Notes under the pieces: generated by a model | The model's database searches: none | What the model was told of the DNA's origin: nothing | Seen by the model: the letters and a program-made list of their open reading frames with translations, nothing else | NCBI GenBank assembly: GCA_964356135.1 | Contig: CAYHGV010000052.1 | Span: 1 to 19,695, forward strand | DNA length: 19,695 nt | Origin: CAYHGV01 sp964356135 | Lineage (GTDB): Bacteria > Hydrothermota > Tepidihabitantia > CAYHGV01 | Reading direction: 5' to 3' | Made by a program: the position numbers and the translations under genes | Shown: piece after piece, positions 14,636 through 19,492 of the stretch | Layout: every line of letters starts with the position of its first letter | How positions within the stretch are numbered: the first letter of the stretch is position 1

Positions 14636-14856
14636 ATTGCACTCGATGCGGCAAATGTTGCAAAGAGGAATTATGTCAAGTGGGCGAAATACTGTTCAAG
14701 ACAATTTCCCCACCGTGTCCGGCATTAAGATTGGAAAAGGAAATTGCAATTTGCGCACTTATTGAAGTTGAAATCTTTTTCAACCTGGAGCCAATCCTTC
14801 AGACAAATTTAGGGGTTGGTAAAGGTTGCAGCTATAACCATGAACTTCCATTCTAA
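14632..14856 (+). CDS. YkgJ-like cysteine-cluster protein (short)
   Basis: A 74-residue protein beginning MNCTRCGKCCKEELC, the CxxCGxCC opening of YkgJ-family Fe-S or zinc cysteine clusters. PPCPALRLEKEIAICALIEV continues the family's 'C..L....C.iy..RP' region, and a last cysteine is in GKGCSYN. Eight cysteines in all make metal binding very likely. Typical YkgJ proteins are 100 residues or more, so this is a minimal version. The function of the family is not established. ATG 14632 overlaps the ATPase stop, with GGAGGAATGTTAAA as ribosome site. The whole gene is bracketed by the 27-base repeat A, as though it were a cassette inserted after the ATPase. Confidence 0.75.
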   Translation: MNCTRCGKCCKEELCQVGEILFKTISPPCPALRLEKEIAICALIEVEIFFNLEPILQTNLGVGKGCSYNHELPF

Positions 14857-14858
14857 AA

Positions 14859-14885
14859 GTGGAAACTGGAGGAATGCTAAAATGA
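14859..14885 (+). repeat. Gene-boundary direct repeat A, copy 2 (remnant of ATPase 3' end)
   Basis: Read in the matching frame it encodes VETGGMLK and a stop, against VEAGGMLK at the true end of the ATPase. No open gene leads into it, so it is a leftover tail. It supplies the ribosome site of the following gene. Confidence 0.85.
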
Positions 14886-15082
14886 TGTCAAAGAAAGATT
14901 TTATCCATGTCGCTAATCACCTGCGGCAACCTTGGGCAAAGGAATACCTTGTGCCCGAACTCCGGGAAATTTTAAGCAATGCCTTCGGAACGTGTAGCCC
15001 GCGTTTCAATTCTCAAAGGTTCTGGGATTATGTCGATGGGAAATGCGCCTCCGGCGGTGGAGAGATCAAAAAGAGCAAGTAA
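14882..15082 (+). CDS. 66-residue small phage protein
   Basis: ATG 14882 (or the adjacent ATG 14885) follows GGAGG by nine bases. Longer in-frame starts upstream would run through the repeat and lack a ribosome site. The product MMSKKDFIHVANHLRQPWAK continues with a helical middle (ELREILSNAFGTCSP) and RFNSQRFWDYVDGKC. This resembles small phage/plasmid proteins of the form 'M.k.dF..iA..l......nPrFd..rF...v', whose role is unknown to me. The C-terminus is basic (GGGEIKKSK). An 80-base untranslated gap with strong secondary structure follows it. Confidence 0.65.
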   Translation: MMSKKDFIHVANHLRQPWAKEYLVPELREILSNAFGTCSPRFNSQRFWDYVDGKCASGGGEIKKSK

Positions 15083-15083
15083 C

Positions 15084-15142
15084 TAACAGCAGCCAAAGCC
15101 GACTGGCGTTTTCTGTTACTCCCCCCGGTCGGCGGAGGCTGC
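15084..15142 (+). ncRNA. Structured leader RNA before HTH regulator gene
   Basis: GCAGCC-AAA-GCCGAC (15089-15103) pairs with GTCGGC-GGA-GGCTGC (15128-15142), two 6-base helices with a symmetric internal loop. An alternative pairing uses TAACAG (15084-15089) with CTGTTA (15113-15118) and GCCA (15092-15095) with TGGC (15104-15107), and it cannot form together with the first. The ribosome site of the regulator begins about ten bases after the hairpin. It may be an attenuator or a protein-binding leader. No U-tract follows, and I do not match it to a known riboswitch class. Confidence 0.4.
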
Positions 15143-15162
15143 ATAAAGAGAAAGAGGAACCT

Positions 15163-15384
15163 ATGAGAAAACGATCTACCAGAAAAATCAATAACCTGAT
15201 TAAACTATTGTCTGTGAAAGAATGGACGCAACGCGAGCTTGCACGACGAACGGGATTATCAGAATCCTATGCGTCACGAGTCTGCTTGGGCTACCATCGG
15301 CCAAATGTGCTGTTGGCAATCAAAATTGCCCGCGCGCTCGATACAACAGTCGAAGCAATTTGGGGAGAAGGAGATCAAAAATGA
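15163..15384 (+). CDS. Cro/CI-type helix-turn-helix regulator
   Basis: A 73-residue protein starting MRKRSTRKINNLIKLLSVKE. The domain from about residue 22 (WTQRELARRTGLSESYASRV, then a linker GYHRPNVLLAIKIARALDTT and VEAIWGE) is a standard five-helix XRE/Cro/CI fold, with 'Q.eLA..tGls.s..Srv..G...P....a.kIA.aL..tv..i'. It is a single-domain DNA-binding protein of Cro size with no peptidase or oligomerisation domain. ATG 15163 has GAGG five bases before it; longer in-frame starts fall inside the leader hairpin. Likely targets are the dyads at 13287-13350, by inference. Its stop overlaps the next ATG (ATGA). Confidence 0.85.
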   Translation: MRKRSTRKINNLIKLLSVKEWTQRELARRTGLSESYASRVCLGYHRPNVLLAIKIARALDTTVEAIWGEGDQK

Positions 15385-15575
15385 CAAGATGTAAAATGTG
15401 CGGTAAAAGGATGAACGATGACAGCAGAATCCTTATTCTGGAGCAGAATCAAACGACTTTCGTTGATGCCGTAAATGACATACTCAAAGCACTGAAACTG
15501 TTACAACTAACAGGTATGCATAAGCTAAGGCAACCAATAACAAAGGCATGGAAGAGGGAGAAAAATGACAACTGA
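15381..15575 (+). CDS. 64-residue protein with CxxC start
   Basis: ATG 15381 overlaps the regulator stop, with AAGGAG about eight bases upstream. The product is MTRCKMCGKRMNDDSRILIL, then a helical segment (TFVDAVNDILKALKLLQLTG) and a basic tail (KAWKREKNDN). One CxxC at residues 4-7 has no partner pair, so a complete zinc ribbon is not formed within one chain; dimeric metal binding is possible. The last 11 bases overlap the next gene. Its first 13 bases of context (AAAATGACAAGAT) repeat those of the mini-ORF at 13965. Function unknown. Confidence 0.65.
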   Translation: MTRCKMCGKRMNDDSRILILEQNQTTFVDAVNDILKALKLLQLTGMHKLRQPITKAWKREKNDN

Positions 15576-15578
15576 CGA
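15565..15578 (+). repeat. Gene-boundary direct repeat B, copy 1
   Basis: ATGACAACTGACGA, identical to 15824-15837. In one frame it starts a gene (MTTDE) and in another it ends the gene before (DN, stop). The two copies bracket the 89-residue gene. Confidence 0.85.
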
Positions 15579-15834
15579 GCAAGGAATGAAAAATGCCATT
15601 GACAAAGCTTGGGTAATTGATTTTCTGGAGATGATTTTGACACATATCCAATGTGCAATAACATCCACAAAGCAATCCCCGCGAGTTAGCATTGTTCGCT
15701 GTCTGACGGAAATTAATGCCGTTATTGCTGTAACGATACTGCAACTACGCGAGAAAATAACCGAGAACGAAGCGATAATCCGTCTGACAAAGAGGCTATT
15801 GGAACAGGTAAGGGAGTTAACGCATGACAACTGA
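15565..15834 (+). CDS. 89-residue helical protein, cassette-like
   Basis: The product begins MTTDEQGMKNAIDKAWVIDF and is helical throughout: LEMILTHIQCAITSTKQSPR, INAVIAVTILQLREKITENE, AIIRLTKRLLEQVREL. The second half looks like a coiled coil with heptad leucine/isoleucine spacing. GGGAG lies about ten bases before the ATG. The gene begins and ends with the same 14-base sequence (repeat B), and its last 11 bases overlap the hydrolase gene. I recognise no family. The INAVIAVTILQL stretch is hydrophobic but too short and too close to charged residues to call a membrane span. Confidence 0.65.
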   Translation: MTTDEQGMKNAIDKAWVIDFLEMILTHIQCAITSTKQSPRVSIVRCLTEINAVIAVTILQLREKITENEAIIRLTKRLLEQVRELTHDN

Positions 15835-15837
15835 CGA
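15824..15837 (+). repeat. Gene-boundary direct repeat B, copy 2
   Basis: Second copy of ATGACAACTGACGA, 259 bases after the first, at the start of the NlpC/P60 gene. Confidence 0.85.
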
Positions 15838-16249
15838 ACGCCGCGCTTTTGCGGCTAACTATGGGATGGGATTCCTGGGACTCCCGTACCGTATCGGTGG
15901 AGACAATCCCATGACCGGATTCGATTGTTCTGGTCTGGTGATTGAAGTCCTACAGGCCGTTGGCATTCTGCCGAAAGGGTACGATGCAACAGCACAAGGG
16001 CTATATCAGAAGCTACGGTTTGACAACAGAGAGGTTGCCGAGCCAAGCATTGGCTGCTTGGCTTTTTTCGGCGTCCCGATCATTACGCACGTTGGGTTTT
16101 GCATCAACGATGAGTTGATGCTCGAAGCCGGTGGCGGCACTAGTGCAACCACAAGCGTCGACGCGGCTATTGCCCAAGACGCCTACATTCGTGTACGCCC
16201 GATAGCGTCTCGCAGTAATAGAAGATACCTTGATCCATTTATGGAGTAA
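15824..16249 (+). CDS. NlpC/P60-family cell-wall hydrolase
   Basis: A 141-residue cysteine peptidase. GLPYRIGGDNPMTGFDCSGL carries the nucleophile Cys35 in the diagnostic DCSG motif. SIGCLAFFGVPIITHVGFCI matches the 'GDL.ff....tHVgi' block with catalytic His89, and LMLEAGGG follows as the third strand region. The family cleaves peptide bonds in peptidoglycan stem peptides, so the likely role is endolysin or local wall degradation. There is no signal peptide, so it would need a holin or delivery in the virion. It lies in the plus-strand module and not with the structural genes. A small protein with a hydrophobic segment is encoded three genes later at 16842. The start is within repeat B, with AGGGAG about 8 bases upstream. 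Confidence 0.85.
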   Translation: MTTDERRAFAANYGMGFLGLPYRIGGDNPMTGFDCSGLVIEVLQAVGILPKGYDATAQGLYQKLRFDNREVAEPSIGCLAFFGVPIITHVGFCINDELMLEAGGGTSATTSVDAAIAQDAYIRVRPIASRSNRRYLDPFME

Positions 16250-16252
16250 CCC

Positions 16253-16486
16253 ATGCAAAACATGAGAACCAAAGTGCGCAACCGCCTGACCTCGGCGGCA
16301 AACTGGCTTGAGCGAGCAGGGGACGATCTTACCGGCATTATCAGTACAATGGCGGAGACCGACCAGATTACCGAGGTGGAGAAAAGTAGACTGAACTTTT
16401 TGATTGAACGAGTTCGGCGGCGACTGTTAGAACACCGTAACGAACTGCGGCAGGCGGCAAGAGAATTGAACGGAGGCACACCATGA
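16253..16486 (+). CDS. 77-residue helical protein
   Basis: ATG 16253 has TATGGAG seven bases before it, inside the end of the hydrolase gene. The product begins MQNMRTKVRNRLTSAANWLE, and most of it is charged amphipathic helix, with LNFLIERVRRRLLEHRNELR then QAARELNGGTP. The QAARELN.G tail is repeated inside the next protein, and the DNA is repeated too (repeat C). No family is recognised. Strongly basic helices (RVRRRLL) suggest nucleic-acid or protein binding, but that is guesswork. Its stop overlaps the next ATG (ATGA). Confidence 0.65.
   Translation: MQNMRTKVRNRLTSAANWLERAGDDLTGIISTMAETDQITEVEKSRLNFLIERVRRRLLEHRNELRQAARELNGGTP
16451..16478 (+). repeat. Gene-boundary direct repeat C, copy 1
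   Basis: 28 bases matching 16555-16582 at 27 positions, the first 22 being identical. It encodes QAARELNGG at the end of the 77-residue gene. The copies are 104 bases apart. Confidence 0.9.
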
Positions 16487-16839
16487 CCGATTCAAACGAG
16501 GCGCGGATTTGCGATATTCTCCATAGGCTTAACAAGCTTGAAGCGCGACTTGAACAGGCGGCAAGAGAATTGAACGCAGGCAAAAGGAGATATGCCGAAA
16601 TGAACATCGACAAGTTGTTCAGGGATTTATTCCCCGAAGCCGATCAGCGCAAGGAGCTGGCAGCCATGCTTCGGCGCGGGAAGATGACAAGGGAGGAAGA
16701 AGCAGGTATTCACAAGGGCATCAACGCCGCCCTGCGGGTGTTAGCCTACAATCGCCTGTGTATCTACATCCCTGCGCCGTTGTTGCGGGAGCTGATTGAG
16801 AACGAAGCGGGAATTAACAAACCAAGACTGAAGGAGTAA
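16483..16839 (+). CDS. 118-residue protein, possibly a fusion of a repeat-derived N-terminus
   Basis: ATG 16483 overlaps the preceding stop. Residues 1-35 (MTDSNEARICDILHRLNKLE, then ARLEQAARELNAGK) echo the C-terminus of the previous protein, and the DNA carries the second copy of repeat C. A second in-frame ATG at 16600 follows AGGAG by about ten bases and would give a 79-residue protein starting MNIDKLFRDLFPEADQRKEL. The original gene may have been the short one, extended by duplication. The remainder has EEEAGIHKGINAALRVLAYN and IPAPLLRELIENEAG, mixed helix. No family is recognised. Confidence 0.65.
   Translation: MTDSNEARICDILHRLNKLEARLEQAARELNAGKRRYAEMNIDKLFRDLFPEADQRKELAAMLRRGKMTREEEAGIHKGINAALRVLAYNRLCIYIPAPLLRELIENEAGINKPRLKE
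16555..16582 (+). repeat. Gene-boundary direct repeat C, copy 2
   Basis: Lies inside the 118-residue gene, encoding QAARELNAG, just before the internal ribosome site and ATG 16600. Confidence 0.9.
16824..16836 (+). repeat. Gene-boundary direct repeat E, copy 1
   Basis: AAGACTGAAGGAG, identical to 17120-17132. It encodes RLKE at the end of the 118-residue protein and includes the ribosome site of the next gene. Confidence 0.6.
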
Positions 16840-16841
16840 CG

Positions 16842-17174
16842 ATGCTACTAACTGAAGAAGAAAAAGATTTAGTGCACGACTGGCACGTAAACGTCAGAGA
16901 GACAGTCGCAGCGCTATGTAGAGACTTAGTCGGCTATTTCTGGCTGTTCAGTCGGGCAGTTATTTACAGCATTGGGCTCGGCTTTCGTGCCCTCTGGCGC
17001 AAGAAACAGAGAAAGAGCAAAGAACTTCGTATTGCGATCTTGATAAGACACATGAACGAGACAAACGATCAAATCACAAACCACGAATTGTGCAGACTGG
17101 AACTATTAACGAAAATTAAAAGACTGAAGGAGGAGTATGGAAGGGTTTTCCCGAATGTCACAACCACAGATTAG
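16842..17174 (+). CDS. 110-residue protein with a hydrophobic segment (holin candidate, weak)
   Basis: ATG 16842 follows GGAG by seven bases and is two bases after the previous stop. Residues about 29-52 (LVGYFWLFSRAVIYSIGLGF, then RALW) are hydrophobic enough for one membrane span, followed by basic RKKQRKSKELR, which would stay in the cytoplasm. The C-terminal half is a charged coiled coil (CRLELLTKIKRLKEEYG). One span plus a charged tail, near an NlpC/P60 hydrolase, would allow a holin or a membrane anchor, but internal Arg and the long tail make this uncertain. The RLKE-coding DNA is repeat E, also present at the end of the preceding gene, so this gene too is bracketed by repeats. Confidence 0.6.
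   Translation: MLLTEEEKDLVHDWHVNVRETVAALCRDLVGYFWLFSRAVIYSIGLGFRALWRKKQRKSKELRIAILIRHMNETNDQITNHELCRLELLTKIKRLKEEYGRVFPNVTTTD
17120..17132 (+). repeat. Gene-boundary direct repeat E, copy 2
   Basis: Second AAGACTGAAGGAG, 296 bases after the first. It is followed by GAGTATGG, a strong ribosome site directly against an ATG at 17137 that opens only a 17-codon frame. Confidence 0.6.
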
Positions 17175-17190
17175 TTTAGCCCAACAGTAG
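17137..17190 (+). pseudogene. 17-codon remnant resembling the start of the gene at 17363
   Basis: This frame encodes MEGFSRMSQPQISLAQQ and a TAG. The inner part MSQPQISLAQQ parallels MQEEQVSLAQQIRDID at the start of the gene at 17363, and 15 bases are identical (repeat D). It overlaps the end of the 110-residue gene. It is best read as a broken N-terminus left by duplication or insertion. Confidence 0.45.
17173..17187 (+). repeat. Gene-boundary direct repeat D, copy 1
   Basis: AGTTTAGCCCAACAG (SLAQQ), identical to 17381-17395. The copies are 208 bases apart and bracket the 59-residue gene between them. Confidence 0.8.
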
Positions 17191-17201
17191 AGAGGTGACA
17201 A

Positions 17202-17381
17202 GTGAGAGAAAGGATTGAGAAACAAATAATCGACGATTTACACAAAGAATGGAACCAGTTGACTAAACGAGTCAGACAGTGGAAATGGGATAAACAGGAG
17301 ATAGCAACTGCACATCTTTTTTGGTTGGTTGAAACGCTTGACAAGAAACGAGAGGAAAGCCTATGCAAGAAGAACAAGTGA
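17202..17381 (+). CDS. 59-residue helical protein, GTG start
   Basis: GTG at 17202 follows GAGGTGA by about four to five bases. The product is MRERIEKQIIDDLHKEWNQL, TKRVRQWKWDKQEIATAHLF, then WLVETLDKKREESLCKKNK. It is Trp- and charge-rich and helical, with no known family. It overlaps the next gene by 19 bases and lies between the two copies of repeat D. The stop codon falls at the edge of copy 2, so the gene fits the repeat interval almost exactly. Confidence 0.6.
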   Translation: MRERIEKQIIDDLHKEWNQLTKRVRQWKWDKQEIATAHLFWLVETLDKKREESLCKKNK

Positions 17382-17542
17382 GTTTAGCCCAACAGATTCG
17401 AGACATTGACCGGGAAATCGCCAATCTGGAGTTCTACCTCGAAAACTGTATAGACAAACCGGACGAAGAATTAGCATATCAACTTAACATTGCCCGCGAC
17501 AGATGGTGCGAGCTGAAAGAGTACGAAGAGGAGACAAGATAA
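17363..17542 (+). CDS. 59-residue coiled-coil protein
   Basis: ATG 17363 has GAGGAA five bases upstream. The product is MQEEQVSLAQQIRDIDREIA, NLEFYLENCIDKPDEELAYQ, then LNIARDRWCELKEYEEETR. It is acidic and predicted almost wholly as two helices around a DKPDEE turn, like a helical hairpin. Its stop overlaps the nuclease ATG by one base (TAATG), so the two are probably translated together. An accessory role to the nuclease is possible but unsupported. The N-terminal SLAQQ coding sequence is repeat D. Confidence 0.65.
   Translation: MQEEQVSLAQQIRDIDREIANLEFYLENCIDKPDEELAYQLNIARDRWCELKEYEEETR
17381..17395 (+). repeat. Gene-boundary direct repeat D, copy 2
   Basis: AGTTTAGCCCAACAG inside the 59-residue coiled-coil gene, codons for SLAQQ. 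Confidence 0.8.
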
Positions 17543-18348
17543 TGGCACGACCACAAGTGCACGTCTCGATGTTGGCCACGTGGTCAAGATGCGGGGAACA
17601 GGCAAGGCGACGCTACGGAGCGCGGTTCGGATTGGCAGAGAAAGAGGAAATCATTCCGCCGGGCATAGCGCTTATTGTGGGCATTAGCACACACATTACA
17701 ACGGAGAAAGACCTGCAACACAAGATAGAAACCGGCGATCTTCTGCCGGATGAGGCGGTTAAGGAGTTGGCCTTTGAGCAAGCCAGCGGTCTCTGGATGC
17801 AACCTGTGCGACTGACAGAAGAAGAAGCGACGGCAAGTACGCTCGTTAAAAAAGAATCTATCGACACGACAATCGCCTTGTCTATTTTGCACCACGAGAA
17901 AGTTGCGCCTCAAATCGAGCCGCTTGCGGTTGAGCAGCCGTGGGTGCTGCTGAATGAAGGCGGTCTGTTTGATCTTGCCGGTAAGATCGATATTGTCGAG
18001 AAGAATGGCTCTGTCAGAGATACCAAGACGGCGAGCAAACGCCCGACGATAGCCGACGCCGACAACTCATTGCAACTGACGATGTATGCCCTGGCGCAGC
18101 TAACCAAAACCGGGAGCCTGCCGAGGAGTCTCTATATCGACGCTCTGGTGAAAAACGAGAAGAAGCCAACGGCGGTTACAATCGGGACGCTGCGAACTCA
18201 AAGAGATATAGATATGCTCATGCGTCGCATCGAGCGCATAAGTGAAGTGATTGATAAAGGACAATTCACTCCCGCTGACCCTGCCGACCGGGTTTGTAGC
18301 CCGAAGTGGTGCGGGTATTGGGATAGTTGTCCATTCGCAAACAGATAA
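17542..18348 (+). CDS. RecB/Cas4-like PD-(D/E)XK nuclease with Fe-S cysteines
   Basis: A 268-residue nuclease. ATG 17542 follows AGAGGAG by eight bases; an in-frame upstream start has no ribosome site and would run into the preceding gene. The N-terminal motif VSMLATWSRCGEQARRRY resembles the 'S.l..y..CP.rf.y.' opening of RecB-family nucleases, with Cys17. His51 lies in GISTHITTEKDLQH. The active site is DLAGKIDIVEKNGSVRDTK, with Asp150 and the Asp160-x-Lys162 pair. QLTMYALAQL (178-187) is the conserved Q..hY helix. The C-terminal RVCSPKWCGYWDSC gives Cys252, Cys257 and Cys263, which with Cys17 can bind a 4Fe-4S cluster as in Cas4 and AddB. The role is probably 5'-to-3' end resection for phage recombination, working with the next gene. 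Confidence 0.85.
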   Translation: MARPQVHVSMLATWSRCGEQARRRYGARFGLAEKEEIIPPGIALIVGISTHITTEKDLQHKIETGDLLPDEAVKELAFEQASGLWMQPVRLTEEEATASTLVKKESIDTTIALSILHHEKVAPQIEPLAVEQPWVLLNEGGLFDLAGKIDIVEKNGSVRDTKTASKRPTIADADNSLQLTMYALAQLTKTGSLPRSLYIDALVKNEKKPTAVTIGTLRTQRDIDMLMRRIERISEVIDKGQFTPADPADRVCSPKWCGYWDSCPFANR

Positions 18349-18359
18349 GGAGAGAAAAG

Positions 18360-19223
18360 ATGAACAAGAAAGCAGAATTACAAACAGTTGAACACGCTCC
18401 CATCGAGGTACGTGCCGACCATGAACTGCAAGTGACACGTGCGGCGGCGGGTGCCATGCAAGAAATTCAAGCGGCGATGATCTTGGCGCACAACTTCCCC
18501 CGTAATTGGGAAGTCTCGTGGCAACAGGTGATGCAGACCTGCAAACGCAAGACTTTCGCCGAAAAAGCCACGTATTCATTCCCTCGCGGAGAAAGCATCA
18601 TCACCGGGCCCAGCGTCAACCTTGCCACGGTTGCAGCTGCCCTCTATCAACATATCTGGTGGGGCTTGGAAGTGCTTAGAGAAGACGAAGAGACGATGCT
18701 CATTCAGGCATGGGCGTGGGATATGCAAACGAACGTCAAGGCTCATGCTCAAGACTATTTCAAGAAACTGATCTATCGCAAAGCAGGGGGCTGGATAAAA
18801 CCAGACGAAAGAGATTTACGGGAATTGAGGAATCGACGCGGCGCTATCCTTCGGCGTAACTGTCTTCTCCAGATTTTGCCGCGTGATCTGATCGAGGACG
18901 CGCAATCGCAATGTCGATTGACATTAAAGCAGGAGATCAAAGACCCACAGGGCGAAAAGAAACGGCTGATTATGTCCTTTGCCGAATTGGGCGTAACGGT
19001 CGAGATGCTTCAGCGCTACGTCGAGCACGAGGCATGGAACGCCGACGACTTGGTTGATTTGCACGGCATTCTCACCGCCCTGCAAGAGGGCACCGGCAGA
19101 CGCGAAGACTATTTCCGCGAAAAAGAACCACCGCCAACAGAAATTAGAAACAGCAAACCCACACTGACCGAGGGCGATGCGACAACATATCAGGGATACG
19201 GAGACCCGAAAGGAGAGAAATGA
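18360..19223 (+). CDS. Conserved phage recombination-associated protein (annealing-protein candidate)
   Basis: A 287-residue protein from ATG 18360, eight bases after AAGGAG. The central signature FPRGESIITGPSVNLATVAA (74-93) matches a family I remember from many phages ('fPRgG..I.GPSvrlAe.la...gni..g'). AWAWDMQTNVKAHAQDYFKK, then RRGAILRRNCLLQILPRDLI and AQSQCRLTL, complete it. The C-terminus turns acidic and Pro-rich (FREKEPPPTEIRNSKP). A gene next to a phage RecB-like exonuclease is usually its single-strand annealing partner (RecT/Beta/Erf type). I therefore propose such a role, but I see no RecT, Erf or Rad52 motif outright. The stop overlaps the next ATG. Confidence 0.7.
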   Translation: MNKKAELQTVEHAPIEVRADHELQVTRAAAGAMQEIQAAMILAHNFPRNWEVSWQQVMQTCKRKTFAEKATYSFPRGESIITGPSVNLATVAAALYQHIWWGLEVLREDEETMLIQAWAWDMQTNVKAHAQDYFKKLIYRKAGGWIKPDERDLRELRNRRGAILRRNCLLQILPRDLIEDAQSQCRLTLKQEIKDPQGEKKRLIMSFAELGVTVEMLQRYVEHEAWNADDLVDLHGILTALQEGTGRREDYFREKEPPPTEIRNSKPTLTEGDATTYQGYGDPKGEK

Positions 19224-19426
19224 TGATATACGTTTGCAATAATTGTTCGAACAAGTTTGACGACTCACCGGAACCACTTGCGTTCTGTCCTATTTGTCGC
19301 GAGAAACTGAGGGAGCTATGTAAGCCAACAGTCCCTCGTGTCACTCCTTTGCAATCCCTTCAAGAGGTAGTCGCAAGAATTGACAAATTGGGGGAAGAAT
19401 TGCGAAAGGGATTATCAGAGTTCTAA
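19220..19426 (+). CDS. Small zinc-ribbon protein
   Basis: A 68-residue product MMIYVCNNCSNKFDDSPEPL, then AFCPICREKLRELC. Two CxxC knuckles (residues 6-9 and 23-26) make a rubredoxin-like zinc ribbon of the common phage or regulatory kind. The C-terminal helix (SLQEVVARIDKLGEELRKGL) could mediate dimerisation. GGAG lies five to eight bases before the paired ATGs at 19220 and 19223, the first overlapping the previous stop. A DNA- or protein-binding accessory role is likely from the fold, but the target is unknown. Confidence 0.75.
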   Translation: MMIYVCNNCSNKFDDSPEPLAFCPICREKLRELCKPTVPRVTPLQSLQEVVARIDKLGEELRKGLSEF

Positions 19427-19492
19427 ACCAAGATGCGGACTGGCGGCAAACAAGGACTCGGTTCGCAGTGAATTTAGAAAGGAGAAGAGAGA

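Noticed and set aside
14609..17395. CRISPR or tandem-array interpretation of the boundary repeats
   Set aside because: Each repeat is a different sequence present only twice, and each lies in coding or start regions; no regular repeat-spacer array.
19427..19492. Possible tRNA fragment because of GGTTCGC
   Set aside because: No acceptor stem, anticodon arm or D-arm can be drawn around it in 66 bases.
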